Assembly: GCA_023265455.1 (NCBI GenBank)
Contig: JAHFTQ010000009.1
Span: 27,003-91,002 of the forward strand
DNA length: 64,000 nt
Source: Parachlamydiales bacterium
GTDB lineage: Bacteria > Chlamydiota > Chlamydiia > Chlamydiales > Rhabdochlamydiaceae
Direction: 5' to 3'
The translations under genes and the position numbers were made by a program. Each line of letters starts with the position of its first letter. Position 1 is the first letter of the stretch. Below, one piece after another: positions 50,217-60,261 of the stretch. The notes under the pieces are model-generated. The model saw nothing but the letters and a program-made list of their open reading frames with translations, was not told the origin of the DNA and made no database searches.

Positions 50217-51992
50217 ATGGCTATACCATCTGTAAAATGGCAAATTAATAGTTTTATTCAAAACAATAAAACTCTCTGCGTTTGTGCGTTAGGGCTAGTC
50301 ATTGTCGGGTATTTCTTTTTAGACAAACGGATGGTCGTCTGGATTAAAGAGTGCTTAGGAACGACAAAAAAAACAAAAGATGTCACCGATAAAGCACTTC
50401 CAACAACATCCGAAAACACGACCCCCACAAAACCCGCTCTTTTAGATGTGATTGAAGGCGGATTTCGGCGCACGGCCCAAGTGCCCTCGATTCCCTTCGA
50501 TGCGACCCTTTTAGAAAATGTTAGTGTCTTTGAAGACTACAAAATCCAATTGCCTAATGGATATCAAGACAAAGAGGTTAGATTAACGGGGCTTTTCCAT
50601 AGACCCGCTACATTATTTTTTGAAACCTTACTTAAAGGAACAGATTTTGCGTTTACCCGACCAGGCGAAGGAGATGAATTTTGTTTTTATAGTGTTACGG
50701 AATGGAATAAAATCAAAAATATAAAAGAAAAATGGGTAGAGACGATAATTCAAGAGGATGGGTCAACAAGAACCCTGGAATGTAGTGGGGTTAAACAACC
50801 AGCTACACACCTTTCCGCGCCGCATCAAAAGATACGAGAGTTTCTCAGCCAAAAAGCAAAAGACACCCCGGATGAGTTTGTTGAGTTTTGCGCTAAAGGA
50901 GTGGAATCTAAAATAAATACCGGGGAGAAAATCATTCCAATTAAAGACTTAGGTGAGATATTAGGAAATAACACTTATAGGATAAGTTACAAAGAGATTT
51001 GGGAAACCGTAGAAAGCCAGAAGATTTATACTTCTGCTCTACTTCCAAAAGTATTTTACCAGGGCTTGAAACAAGCTCTTTTAGATGATCAAGTCACAGA
51101 ACTGCCGGAAGATAATCCCACCCTTCAAAGCATCAAAGAAGGGAAAAACAAATCTCCTACTAAGACAAAGCGTTGTCAGATTTTTCTTAATGAAGTAGCT
51201 ACCCGACCTCTGGAATATGGCTTCAAAAGCGTTACGGGGTTCAGGCTATTTATGTCTCTTACCTTATATCAAATAGGGTCGATGGTGGTGAAAACAGAAA
51301 TTTATCACGTCTTCTCGGATCGTGATGGAAAAATCCTTGAAAGACATCCAGGCCAACAAGATCGAATCCGTCTGGTTAATTTATGTGGACTAAGACCCCA
51401 GGGCACAACACATCATTTCTCAGAAATCAATCGGCAGAACATGACAGAACTCTATAAGACCGCTTTAATTGCTGTAGAAAGCGGAGTCGTTATAGTGCCT
51501 GCTGTTGCACTAGGGGCTTGGAAAGGAGATCCGGAGCTCTACTGGAAAGCATTTTTAGATGCTGTATTGGAACGTAGCGATCATTTGGAACATATTTTGG
51601 TTAATCCAAGTCATAAGGAAGCTCCGGACTCGAGCAAATACAAAGGCAAAAAAGGAGAGGAATTTGCAGAAATTCTCACGGAATATCGACATAACCTTTC
51701 TGACAAGCCAGAAAAACTCAAAAAATTAGATAAGATTTTTAATCTGCTTCCTTATAAATGCGATGGATTTCAACTTGCTAGAAAATTGACGGGGCCCGAT
51801 AAAATTCCCTCACTCATCAACGCCGGCGACCCTGATGGGACATTAGGTCATCTTGTAGGCCAATATACAAATAATTGGCCTCATACGAAAGCGACAACGG
51901 ATGAACACGGCGCCGCCCTAGGTAGTACCTGCCTTTGCTTTGAGGGGATCACGGGAGTTCATCAGGACCCTACAAGGGTCATTCAAACCTAA
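50217..51992 (+). CDS. membrane-anchored unknown protein (591 residues)
   Basis: One transmembrane segment near residues 16-36 ('TLCVCALGLVIVGYFFL'), then a large soluble part. C-terminal blocks 'VVIVPAVALGAWKGDPELYW' and 'SLINAGDPDGTLGHLVGQY' followed by 'NNWPHTKATTDEHGAALGST' are sharply defined and probably form a catalytic or ligand site, but I cannot name the family. AGAGGA precedes ATG 50217. Well supported as a gene, unknown in role. Confidence 0.75.
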   Translation: MAIPSVKWQINSFIQNNKTLCVCALGLVIVGYFFLDKRMVVWIKECLGTTKKTKDVTDKALPTTSENTTPTKPALLDVIEGGFRRTAQVPSIPFDATLLENVSVFEDYKIQLPNGYQDKEVRLTGLFHRPATLFFETLLKGTDFAFTRPGEGDEFCFYSVTEWNKIKNIKEKWVETIIQEDGSTRTLECSGVKQPATHLSAPHQKIREFLSQKAKDTPDEFVEFCAKGVESKINTGEKIIPIKDLGEILGNNTYRISYKEIWETVESQKIYTSALLPKVFYQGLKQALLDDQVTELPEDNPTLQSIKEGKNKSPTKTKRCQIFLNEVATRPLEYGFKSVTGFRLFMSLTLYQIGSMVVKTEIYHVFSDRDGKILERHPGQQDRIRLVNLCGLRPQGTTHHFSEINRQNMTELYKTALIAVESGVVIVPAVALGAWKGDPELYWKAFLDAVLERSDHLEHILVNPSHKEAPDSSKYKGKKGEEFAEILTEYRHNLSDKPEKLKKLDKIFNLLPYKCDGFQLARKLTGPDKIPSLINAGDPDGTLGHLVGQYTNNWPHTKATTDEHGAALGSTCLCFEGITGVHQDPTRVIQT

Positions 51993-52064
51993 ATCCAAGC
52001 TAAGGTTCCGTTCTTGTACTAAAAACACCCTGGCGGTAGACTTCGCTAAAAAGGGTTAATTAAT

Positions 52065-53150
52065 ATGAATATTTCTCTGGTGTTTTTAAGGACTTTCTTC
52101 GTCATTTTGAGTGTACTGTTCATGACGATCTACATGCACTCAATTCCTAGCGGCAACCCTGTCACAAATACTCTTCTGGGAATCGTTTTAGGAGCGGTGT
52201 TTGGAATGATGCTGATAGGATTTGATCGGCTGTTCAAACGTTTTAACCTTCGATCTTTCAATATCGCTACTGTAGGAATTTTTCTCGGCTACTTGATGGG
52301 TCAGGCACTTGTCATTGTCTTTAATGCGATCCTCGATTTTAGCTCGATCTCGATCGTCTTGCAGCCCCAGACCTTGGAAGTCATCAAGATCGCTCTTTTC
52401 CTATTTGGAACTTACCTAGGGACGATTTTCACACTCCGCTCGAGTGATGAGCTCTACATCAGCATTCCTTTCGTCCGTTTCACCCAAGCCTCTGAAAAGA
52501 AGAAAGATCTCGTCGTTGATATTTCGGTTTTGGCTGATCCTCGCATCATTGACCTAGCTTCGACAGGCCTATTGAATCACCAGCTTGTGATTCCCCGTTT
52601 TGTGATCAAAGAGCTCTATGCTCAAGCTGAGATGGGAGACGAGCTGACAAAAGGCAAAGCCAAAAGGTGTCTAGAAGTCGCAAAAAAACTCGAAGCGATT
52701 CCGCACTTAGAGCTCCGCTATAACGATACCGATTTTCCTGAAGTCAAAGACATGATGGGTAAAGTCGTTAGACTAGCTCGCCTACTCGATGCGAATATCT
52801 TAAGCTCTGACATCAGCCGTGTCCAAATGGCCACCATTGAAGGCATCTCTGTCGTCAACTTGCATGCGCTTTCTAATGCTCTTAAGCCTCTCATGCAAGG
52901 AGGAGAGCTTATTCGGATTAAGATCCAAAGATATGGCAAAGAGCCACGTCAAGGGGTCGGCTACCTTGAAGACGGCACCATGGTCGTTGTCAATGGAGGC
53001 GGAGATTATATCAATGAAACCATCGAAGCGATTGTTCTCTCTGTCAAACATACGACTTCTGGCAGGATGATTTTCTGTAACGTCGCTGACGAAGAGGGCT
53101 TAAGTAAAGAGGAGCCTTCCGAAGAAGATGAAGACGAAGAAGATCTATGA
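52065..53150 (+). CDS. PIN-like/TRAM-domain membrane protein (YacL-like)
   Basis: A 361-residue protein: four N-terminal transmembrane helices, a PIN-like domain ('DLVVDISVLADPRIIDLAST' and 'ANILSSDISRVQMA') and a C-terminal TRAM domain ('GVGYLEDGTMVVVNGGGDYI'). Acidic ends 'EEPSEEDEDEEDL'. PIN-TRAM proteins are RNA-binding, with possible nuclease activity. It directly precedes acpS (4-nt overlap), as in Chlamydia genomes. Confidence 0.85.
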   Translation: MNISLVFLRTFFVILSVLFMTIYMHSIPSGNPVTNTLLGIVLGAVFGMMLIGFDRLFKRFNLRSFNIATVGIFLGYLMGQALVIVFNAILDFSSISIVLQPQTLEVIKIALFLFGTYLGTIFTLRSSDELYISIPFVRFTQASEKKKDLVVDISVLADPRIIDLASTGLLNHQLVIPRFVIKELYAQAEMGDELTKGKAKRCLEVAKKLEAIPHLELRYNDTDFPEVKDMMGKVVRLARLLDANILSSDISRVQMATIEGISVVNLHALSNALKPLMQGGELIRIKIQRYGKEPRQGVGYLEDGTMVVVNGGGDYINETIEAIVLSVKHTTSGRMIFCNVADEEGLSKEEPSEEDEDEEDL

Positions 53151-53515
53151 TTTTAGGTTTGGGTAACGATATTTTGGAAATCGAGCGCGTACGGGAAGCC
53201 ATCTCTACGCACGGAGATCGGTTCCTGAATCGTCTTTTTACCCCTAAAGAACAAGCCTATTGCTCAGAGCATGCGGATACAGCCCCTCACTATACAGCTA
53301 GATTTTCTGCAAAAGAATCGGTTGTCAAAGCCCTCGGATCGGGCTTTGGGGAGCAAGCCGCATTTCTAGATATTGAGATCGTAAACAACCCTCAAGGTAA
53401 ACCCGAAGTCTTACTCTCCAATAAACTCAAAGCGCAGTTTAACAATCCGCAGATTCTGCTCTCCATCAGCCACTGCAAAGCCTATGTCTCGACTGTTGCA
53501 ATCTGGATTAGCTAA
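53147..53515 (+). CDS. acpS: holo-[acyl-carrier-protein] synthase
   Basis: A 122-residue enzyme that transfers 4'-phosphopantetheine from CoA to acyl carrier protein. 'GLGNDILEIERV' (metal-binding Asp and Glu), 'ARFSAKESVVKALGSGF' and 'LLSISHCKAYVSTVAI' are standard blocks. Overlaps the PIN/TRAM gene by 4 nt and converges with the PP2C-like gene (8-nt overlap). Confidence 0.94.
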   Translation: MILGLGNDILEIERVREAISTHGDRFLNRLFTPKEQAYCSEHADTAPHYTARFSAKESVVKALGSGFGEQAAFLDIEIVNNPQGKPEVLLSNKLKAQFNNPQILLSISHCKAYVSTVAIWIS

Positions 53516-54959
53516 GCTCTATCCAAGCGCAAGACATGGCATCGGAAACTTGTTGCTGAGCTGCATCCACAAGAGCGTTTACGGCCTCTTGCCCAGTTTT
53601 TTCACCCAGAGTTTCTTTAATTTTCGTTGTCAGATATTGATTTCGAATTTCTCTTCCTGCACCGGTCCTCCATCGGGAAATCCCCAGCGCTCCTTCGTAT
53701 AGCTCTTGATAAGCTTCATCAGGTTTTAAACCAAGTTGCTTAGGATCAAAGTTATCGTACATCCCATCTGTCATGGGGATTAATACTGTGCCTATAGGAA
53801 GGATAACACCGCCTACAGTCATATTTCTAAGATCAGGAATTTCGTGAATATCACTGCCATTTTTGGGATATACCCTACCTAATTTTCCTCCCGCATCAAC
53901 AAACATATCGTCGTACTCTAGATGATCAATATCTTGGGTTAGATCTACTAGGGTTCCATCCGGGAATTTAGCTAATAATTTACAATTTCCAACGGAAGTA
54001 AATTGGCAATAAACAGCTTTTTTTTCGCAGTCGATATAAGCTATAAGCCCCAAGTGTGTAGGATTTCCACTATTGACCTCTCCATCCGCCCTTTTTACCA
54101 GCAAGGCCTTTTCTTGGGCTGCACCGACAGCTAATACAAGCTGCCGGGTAAGCTCAGAAGCAGACATTGATAAGTCAGATTTTTCAAACATCGCATTAAA
54201 ATACCCAACAAAACCTTGGTTGACTGCACGCCCTACCAAGCAAGATTCTTCTGCATATTCAAATTCATCAGCCATTGAGAAGATCTTAAATTTGTCAGAA
54301 CCCGCCTCAAAGCAGCTTCCCAGCATGTCATCCGTGTTAACAGCCCCATTTTGACCAACACTTTGTTTAATGAAGGCTTCTGGCATGCGCTTACACGGTT
54401 GTTTTAGACTGAATAACCGATGAAACGAAAAGTGCCGACTAAATAGTTCTGCCAGTCCCTGCAAAGAAAATTCGCCTTCTGCTTTTTTCCATTTTAAAGA
54501 ATCAAATGAGATTTGCTCCTGATCAGCTTCGAGATAGATATTATGTTCGGGCTTCAATGACAAACGCTTACAAATTTTGGGAAAGGGGATTTCATCACAC
54601 TTGATAGGGTCCTCTTTGGGAACCCGGGACATAAAATAAGATAGCGCGGCCAATCCGACCATCGCAAGAACTGGAAAGTTGATTTTTTTTGCACCACACA
54701 CAACAATCATTCCTGCTACTCCCAAGGAATAACAGACAAAAGAGGGTCCAGACTTGATCTCGCCTCGATATTTTTGATAAAGACCCTCACATACGGTTGC
54801 AATCAGATGGATTCCAACTAAAACTTTCCCTCCTGTGGTTGCGTCAAATGGCACAAAGCGATTCAGCCACTGCTTTCCAGGAATATAAGGCGCTGCGTAA
54901 GAAATTAATGAATAAGCGCCGACACTTTTAACCAAAGCCTCAGTTAATCTGATTACCAT
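53508..54959 (-). CDS. degenerate PP2C-like phosphatase with N-terminal membrane segments
   Basis: A 483-residue paralogue of 54970-56385. The PP2C blocks are recognisable but key acidic residues differ: the first metal-binding DG motif ('STADGSGPG' in the sister) reads 'SMADEFEYA', the 'SVGD' block reads 'SVGNCKLLAK', and the last 'DDTS' block reads 'DAMSCAWI'. 'IPMTDGMYDN' is kept. It is likely a pseudophosphatase. N-terminal hydrophobic segments lie near residues 45-60 and 80-110. AAGGAG precedes ATG 54959; the gap to the sister gene is 10 nt. Confidence 0.8.
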   Translation of the reverse strand: MVIRLTEALVKSVGAYSLISYAAPYIPGKQWLNRFVPFDATTGGKVLVGIHLIATVCEGLYQKYRGEIKSGPSFVCYSLGVAGMIVVCGAKKINFPVLAMVGLAALSYFMSRVPKEDPIKCDEIPFPKICKRLSLKPEHNIYLEADQEQISFDSLKWKKAEGEFSLQGLAELFSRHFSFHRLFSLKQPCKRMPEAFIKQSVGQNGAVNTDDMLGSCFEAGSDKFKIFSMADEFEYAEESCLVGRAVNQGFVGYFNAMFEKSDLSMSASELTRQLVLAVGAAQEKALLVKRADGEVNSGNPTHLGLIAYIDCEKKAVYCQFTSVGNCKLLAKFPDGTLVDLTQDIDHLEYDDMFVDAGGKLGRVYPKNGSDIHEIPDLRNMTVGGVILPIGTVLIPMTDGMYDNFDPKQLGLKPDEAYQELYEGALGISRWRTGAGREIRNQYLTTKIKETLGEKTGQEAVNALVDAAQQQVSDAMSCAWIELS

Positions 54960-54969
54960 CACTTACTCC

Positions 54970-56385
54970 TTATTTAAGATCTATCCAAGCGCAAGAGGTA
55001 TCGTCGGGTTTGCCTACTTTTTCCATTGCAGCTTTCATAATAGTCTCCACAGCCTCCTTCCCAGTTTCTTGACCTATGAATGACGAAATTTTCTCAACGG
55101 GAACATTGTCATAAACTCCATCTGTCATGGGGATCAAAGCTGCGCCTTCGGGAAGCTGAACATAGCCTACTGTCAAATTTCTAAGATCGGGAATCTCACC
55201 GTAGGGGCTTATACCTGAATCTGGAACTTTCTTCACATACTTCGGACCCAACTGTCCTCCGGGATCTGTGACATCTTCACGATTGGCATGAGAGGTTAGG
55301 TCCACTATCTTCCCATCGGGATACCTTGCCAATAATTTACAATCTCCCACGGAGGAAAAACAGCAATGCGCAAGTTTACGCGTATTATCCCAATAAACGA
55401 CTAATCCCAAATGTGTCGTGCAGGCATTGGCGGGATTTCCATCCTTATTTTTTTCCCTTAACGTATTTTCCTGTGCCGCATTCACAGCTAAAACAGTCGC
55501 CCGAACCAGTTTTGAAGGAGTTAATGACCCCTTTGAAAAACATGATTTTATATAGTTCCCAAAGCCTTCGTTGGCTGCCCCTGCAATTAACCCAGGCTCC
55601 AACCCAGGCCCCGATCCGTCAGCAGTTGAAAAGAAAATGATCTTATCATCAGTATCAAGATGATAAGAAATACACCCCCACATATGATCAGCAATCTCCT
55701 CCTGAGATTTGTCTTTAACTGATGTATCGATTTTTTTAAAAAAATTGCAACCTGACCACTCTGGCTTTGAACTCAATGTCCCTACCCGCTCACTTGAACA
55801 TTGCTCTGCAAATCGATCTGCAATGTTCTTTAAAGAGAACCTGCCTGTGGCTTCTTTCACAAATGCCTTCCATTCAGGTGAATTCGTATCACGGCCAGGT
55901 TTTTTTCCTTTTCTCATGTCTGCAGCATCGTGATAGACATTGCTCTGAGGCAATGAAAAATAAATGGCTTTAATGTCTTCTCTAACGACCTTTGTTATAG
56001 GAAATGAGAGATCAAATTTCCTTCGCAACACTTGGAGAGCTGTTGTAGTCACATAAGAAAGTGCTGTAAAAGCTGCAATTGCAGACATTGGAATGTTGGT
56101 TTTTGTTGCAAAACAACCTAAAGCCACCACTGCCCCTGCTGCGCAATAAGTCAGAAGTTTCTTAGCGGGTGTTAAATCACCTAAGTCTTTGCGTGATTTT
56201 TGGTAGAGCTTCTCGCATGCAGTTGCGATGAGAGTGATCCCTACTGCAACACCTCCACCAACTTTTGCATCCCAAGTGACAGATCGGACACCTAAACCTT
56301 TGGCAAGACCATAAGTTACTCCAGCAGCAACCAAAAAATTAACACTCACATTTTGCATCACAGCTTTAGCACATTGCATTCCCAT
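54970..56385 (-). CDS. PP2C-family serine/threonine phosphatase with N-terminal membrane segments
   Basis: A 471-residue protein. PP2C blocks in order: 'FSTADGSGPG' (about residues 252-261), 'SSVGDCKLLARYPDG' (345-358), 'VTDPGGQLG', 'LIPMTDGVYDN' (417-427) and 'KPDDTSCAWI' (459-468). These are the metal-binding motifs of PPM enzymes, with a short active-site loop. Three hydrophobic segments near residues 15-30, 40-60 and 85-120 anchor it. It probably removes phosphate from Ser/Thr; the target is unknown. ATG 56385 chosen for its spacing from AGGAGA. Confidence 0.82.
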   Translation of the reverse strand: MGMQCAKAVMQNVSVNFLVAAGVTYGLAKGLGVRSVTWDAKVGGGVAVGITLIATACEKLYQKSRKDLGDLTPAKKLLTYCAAGAVVALGCFATKTNIPMSAIAAFTALSYVTTTALQVLRRKFDLSFPITKVVREDIKAIYFSLPQSNVYHDAADMRKGKKPGRDTNSPEWKAFVKEATGRFSLKNIADRFAEQCSSERVGTLSSKPEWSGCNFFKKIDTSVKDKSQEEIADHMWGCISYHLDTDDKIIFFSTADGSGPGLEPGLIAGAANEGFGNYIKSCFSKGSLTPSKLVRATVLAVNAAQENTLREKNKDGNPANACTTHLGLVVYWDNTRKLAHCCFSSVGDCKLLARYPDGKIVDLTSHANREDVTDPGGQLGPKYVKKVPDSGISPYGEIPDLRNLTVGYVQLPEGAALIPMTDGVYDNVPVEKISSFIGQETGKEAVETIMKAAMEKVGKPDDTSCAWIDLK

Positions 56386-56482
56386 AAACACTTCTCCTAA
56401 TTCAATTTGTGAAAGACTATATCACAAAATCGAAAAGTGTTCAAAGTTTTTTATAATCCTGAAAATTAATGTGTTAAGACTT

Positions 56483-57289
56483 TTATAAGACTGAAAATGG
56501 CAAGGTATACCGCAGTGTGAAGAAGTTCACATTCTCGGGAAATGACCTGGCATAAAGACGCCGTGTATAGCCCAGCGAAATCCGTCCCCAAATTTCAAAA
56601 ACATAGGTGTATTGGAGACCCACATCTAGACTGCGATGGTGAATAAACGCATACCCATGAAAATGATCTGTCATAACACGAGAGCGGCTTCCAAACCCAA
56701 AATATCCCTCACCAAATAATCCTAACCGGTGAGCCTCATGCCAGCTGCCTTCCAACATCATTAAGGCACGCGTCCATGGATAGCCACGATTGGCGATGCC
56801 AACAGCTCCAAAACCGTAGACTCGAAAAAACCAATCAAATCCTCGATCCCATTCGCGGCCAATGGAGGCATTCAGTTCGTAGTTAGCATAAAAATGATAG
56901 GGACAGCTCACATCCTTCAGACTGTGGCTTCCCACAGCACGAAAGCTCACGCCAGTGGTCAGTGAGACAGGGTCTCCCACAACGTCGTTGAGCCAGAGAT
57001 ACCGGGCCTGCAAGGCAGTACTACGAAACCCCATCGATTGACGAGGAGTTTGGGCAAATTCCATGTCCGCAGCAATCTCCCATTCGGGTGAGGGAGGAAC
57101 TGAAAGGTTGAAAGCGATCAGCTGATCGTTGGAAGCGCTGCTCAGCTGAGGATGTCCATCTTGCACATCGCGGTAGCGGCTGTAAGTGTAAGAGGGGGTA
57201 AAATTAAATTCCCAGACGTTGGAAAACCAAGGCTCAATCTCTAAAGCGAAGAGAGATAAAGGAAGAAGCAACAAAGCCAACTTACGCAT
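56483..57289 (-). CDS. outer-membrane beta-barrel protein
   Basis: A 268-residue protein with a signal peptide ('[15 protein letters not shown]', cleavage near residue 16), then alternating aromatic strands such as '[14 protein letters not shown]', '[11 protein letters not shown]' and '[20 protein letters not shown]'. A beta-barrel outer-membrane location is the best call; ligand unknown. The start is not supported by a ribosome site; its first codons overlap the end of trxB by 8 nt, so translation is probably coupled. A second ATG is at 57295. Confidence 0.72.
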   Translation of the reverse strand: MRKLALLLLPLSLFALEIEPWFSNVWEFNFTPSYTYSRYRDVQDGHPQLSSASNDQLIAFNLSVPPSPEWEIAADMEFAQTPRQSMGFRSTALQARYLWLNDVVGDPVSLTTGVSFRAVGSHSLKDVSCPYHFYANYELNASIGREWDRGFDWFFRVYGFGAVGIANRGYPWTRALMMLEGSWHEAHRLGLFGEGYFGFGSRSRVMTDHFHGYAFIHHRSLDVGLQYTYVFEIWGRISLGYTRRLYARSFPENVNFFTLRYTLPFSVL

Positions 57290-58238
57290 GAACATGCTCG
57301 CGGGCGGCCAGCCACCGCTCGGCATCTAAGGCTGCCATGCAGCCGCTTCCGGCAGCTGTTACGGCCTGGCGGTAGACGTGGTCTTGAACATCACCCGCTG
57401 CAAAGACTCCTTCAATACTGGTGCGGCTTGTCCCCTTAATCACTTTGAGGTAGCCATTGGTCTCGGTGGGAAGTTGACCTTTGAGGAATCCTGTGTTGGG
57501 CTCGTGGCCAATGGCAAAAAATAGACCGGCAGCTTCATGGGAAGTTTCTTGATTGGTTAGAACATTTTGAAGTGTCACAGACCGAACCACAGAATCTCCT
57601 TCGACTTTGACTAAGACATGGTTCCAAAGAACCTGGATTTTGGGGTGAGAAAGAGCGCGCTCAGCCATGATTTTGGAAGCTCTGAGCTCATCGCGGCGGT
57701 GCACAATAAAAACCTTGCTCCCAAACCGTGTCAGGAAGATGGCCTCTTCAACAGCCGTATCTCCCCCGCCAACCACATAGAGAGGTTTATCCCTGAAGAT
57801 AGGCATCGCCCCATCACAGACAGCGCAAGCGGTAACCCCTTTCTGCCAGAACTCTCCATCACGAGTCCCTGGGACGGGTAAACGGCGGGCTGTAGCGCCG
57901 GTTGCAATGATCAGTGCTTCAGTTTCAACAGCTCCTGATGCAGCGGTGACTTTAAAGGGGTGAGTTTGCAAGTCAACGTGCGTCACATCTTCGGTTAAAA
58001 GAGAGGTCCCGAATCGTTCAGCCTGACGGCGAAAAAGGTCCATCAGCTCAGGACCGTTAATCCCGTCTGGAAAGCCGGGATAGTTTTCCACGTCGGTGGT
58101 GGTCATTAGCTGACCACCGGCAGGGCCCGAATAGAATCCTTCATAGACAAGAGGAAAGAGGCCAGCCCTCGCAGCATAAATAGCCGCGGTATAGGCTGCA
58201 GGACCAGATCCGATGATGATGAGTTTGTGTTTTTTCAT
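57282..58238 (-). CDS. trxB: thioredoxin-disulfide reductase
   Basis: A 318-residue FAD/NADPH enzyme that reduces thioredoxin. FAD site '[20 protein letters not shown]' near the N-terminus, redox pair 'CAVCDGA' (about residues 137-143), NADPH site '[12 protein letters not shown]', and a C-terminal FAD block '[20 protein letters not shown]'. It supplies reducing power for thiol-disulfide chemistry, important for the cross-linked chlamydial envelope cycle. Confidence 0.95.
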   Translation of the reverse strand: MKKHKLIIIGSGPAAYTAAIYAARAGLFPLVYEGFYSGPAGGQLMTTTDVENYPGFPDGINGPELMDLFRRQAERFGTSLLTEDVTHVDLQTHPFKVTAASGAVETEALIIATGATARRLPVPGTRDGEFWQKGVTACAVCDGAMPIFRDKPLYVVGGGDTAVEEAIFLTRFGSKVFIVHRRDELRASKIMAERALSHPKIQVLWNHVLVKVEGDSVVRSVTLQNVLTNQETSHEAAGLFFAIGHEPNTGFLKGQLPTETNGYLKVIKGTSRTSIEGVFAAGDVQDHVYRQAVTAAGSGCMAALDAERWLAAREHVHA

Positions 58239-58300
58239 AATTTAAGCTCCTTTGTAACAATTTAGCTGGTTAAAAATCCAGTCTGTATTACAATTCCTCT

Positions 58301-59395
58301 ATGCGAAGTATACGACTCGAAAAGCTCAAAAAATCGATTAGCGGCGGGATGATTATCAGTGATATCAGCCTGACGATCCCCGCAGGAAAGTTCTTTGCCT
58401 TGTTAGGACCCAGCGGCTGCGGTAAGACCACCTTACTGCGTCTCATTGCGGGGCTAGAGAAGGCCGATGCGGGGAAAATTCACCTGGGCGATGAAGATAT
58501 CACCCATGTTCCTATCCATGAAAGACCCATCAATATTGTTTTTCAAAACTACGCCCTTTTTCCTCACTTGGATGTCTTTGACAATATCGCCTATAGCCTG
58601 CGCCTGAAGGGGCTGCCCAAGATCGTCATCGAGCAAAAAGTCTTTAAGATCCTTGAAGCTTTCCACCTAGAAAACCACATTTATAAATCTCCTAGCCAGC
58701 TTTCCGGAGGACAACAGCAACGTGTGGCTTTAGCCCGCGCCATTGTGAATGAACCCGACGTCCTCCTCCTTGATGAGCCGCTAGCGGCCCTCGACTTTAA
58801 GCTGAGGGAGAGAATGCTCATTGAACTCATTGAACTCCAAGATAAGCTCAAAACCACGTTCGTCTATGTCACCCATGACCAGTTTGAAGCTCTCACCGTA
58901 GCTGATCAAATGGCGATTATGAACCATAAAGGTCAAATCGAACAAATCGGAACTCCTAAAGAAATCTACGAGTTTCCGCACACCTCGTTTGTTGCAAAAT
59001 TCGTGGGAACGACAAATATTCTCAGTGGCACTCTCCGTCATCTCGATTCTCCTGAGCCTGAAATTGAAATTCCCGACCTGGGCCATTTCAAGCTGTATAT
59101 GGCTCAAAAAAAACCTTGGATGAGCGAAGGATGCGATATCTTGATCAGCATCCGGCCCGAAAAGATTTTTATCTCAAAAAAAGAGGTTCCTAACTTCTCT
59201 AATACCGTCAAAGGAGTGGTTCAGTCGATCGTTTACCACGGCCGGTCCACTCAATATAATATCGTGCTTAAAAACCACATCAAGCTTCAGGTGTTCGAAC
59301 AAAACGAAGAGCATTTCCCTCAACAGGTGATTGACTATGACAACGAAGTCAATCTTTACTGGCAAAAAGAAAACGTCGTGATCTTAGAAAAATGA
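58301..59395 (+). CDS. potA: spermidine/putrescine ABC transporter ATPase
   Basis: A 364-residue ATPase. Walker A 'LLGPSGCGKTTLLRL', signature 'LSGGQQQRVALARA', Walker B 'VLLLDEPLAALD', switch histidine in 'VYVTHDQ', and a C-terminal TOBE-like domain from about residue 235 ('FVGTTNILSGTL'). It drives the PotBC permease. First of five genes that overlap or nearly touch, so one operon. Confidence 0.93.
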   Translation: MRSIRLEKLKKSISGGMIISDISLTIPAGKFFALLGPSGCGKTTLLRLIAGLEKADAGKIHLGDEDITHVPIHERPINIVFQNYALFPHLDVFDNIAYSLRLKGLPKIVIEQKVFKILEAFHLENHIYKSPSQLSGGQQQRVALARAIVNEPDVLLLDEPLAALDFKLRERMLIELIELQDKLKTTFVYVTHDQFEALTVADQMAIMNHKGQIEQIGTPKEIYEFPHTSFVAKFVGTTNILSGTLRHLDSPEPEIEIPDLGHFKLYMAQKKPWMSEGCDILISIRPEKIFISKKEVPNFSNTVKGVVQSIVYHGRSTQYNIVLKNHIKLQVFEQNEEHFPQQVIDYDNEVNLYWQKENVVILEK

Positions 59396-60261
59396 AAATC
59401 ATCTTGCGACCCCCAGCCTCGGATTATCCCTTTTCTATTGGGATTCCCGCTCTCATCTGGCAGCTTCTGTTTTTTTATATCCCTCTTCTCATCATCGTTG
59501 TCACAAGCTTTTTAAGAACCTCGTCTGGAGGCGCTCAAGAACTCACGTTCGAAAAAATCGCCCATTTTCTCAACCCCCTCTATCTACGCGTGATTGCCTT
59601 TTCCTTGATCTTAGCGCTGGCGAATGTCATCCTCTGTTTTTTGATTGCCTACCCCCTCGCTTACTTTCTGGCATTTAAAGGAAAAAAGATCAAAAATTTC
59701 TTACTTTTCCTTTTACTCATTCCTTTTTGGACCAACTTTCTTCTCCATGTCTACGCTTGGTTTTATGTCCTTGAAAAGCACGGATTTCTTAATAACTTGC
59801 TTCAGCAAGTAGGTCTCATTAAAGAACCCATCATCCTCTTAAATTCCACCTTTGCCATTATGATCATGATGGTCTACTACTACCTGCCTTTCATGGTGCT
59901 GCCCATTTACACTTCCCTTGAGCGGTTCAACATGAGCCTCATTGAAGCCTCCTTTGATCTCGGCGCCAGCTGGATACAAACTTTTCGGCGGATCATTCTC
60001 CCTCTTACCATGCGCGGTGTCCGAGCAGGTTTTTTCCTAGTCTTCATTCCTTCATTTGGTGAGTTTGCCATTCCCTCTCTCATGGGAGGAGATAAACTCA
60101 TGTTCGTGGGCAATGTTGTTTCAGAGTATATCCTGGCTGAAGGGACGGGATCTTTAGGGGCTGCCTTCATGGTAGTCAGCTGTATCATTCTTCTGGCGTT
60201 TGCCATTTTTTTCTATTGGCTCTTAGGCCGTTTTGCTGAAAATGTGAGGGACCGTGGCTGA
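59392..60261 (+). CDS. potB: spermidine/putrescine ABC transporter permease B
   Basis: A 289-residue inner-membrane permease with six helices and the EAA loop 'EASFDLGASWIQTFRRIILP' (about residues 186-205) that couples to PotA. ATG 59392 overlaps the potA stop by 4 nt; its 3' end overlaps potC by 8 nt. Confidence 0.92.
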   Translation: MKIILRPPASDYPFSIGIPALIWQLLFFYIPLLIIVVTSFLRTSSGGAQELTFEKIAHFLNPLYLRVIAFSLILALANVILCFLIAYPLAYFLAFKGKKIKNFLLFLLLIPFWTNFLLHVYAWFYVLEKHGFLNNLLQQVGLIKEPIILLNSTFAIMIMMVYYYLPFMVLPIYTSLERFNMSLIEASFDLGASWIQTFRRIILPLTMRGVRAGFFLVFIPSFGEFAIPSLMGGDKLMFVGNVVSEYILAEGTGSLGAAFMVVSCIILLAFAIFFYWLLGRFAENVRDRG

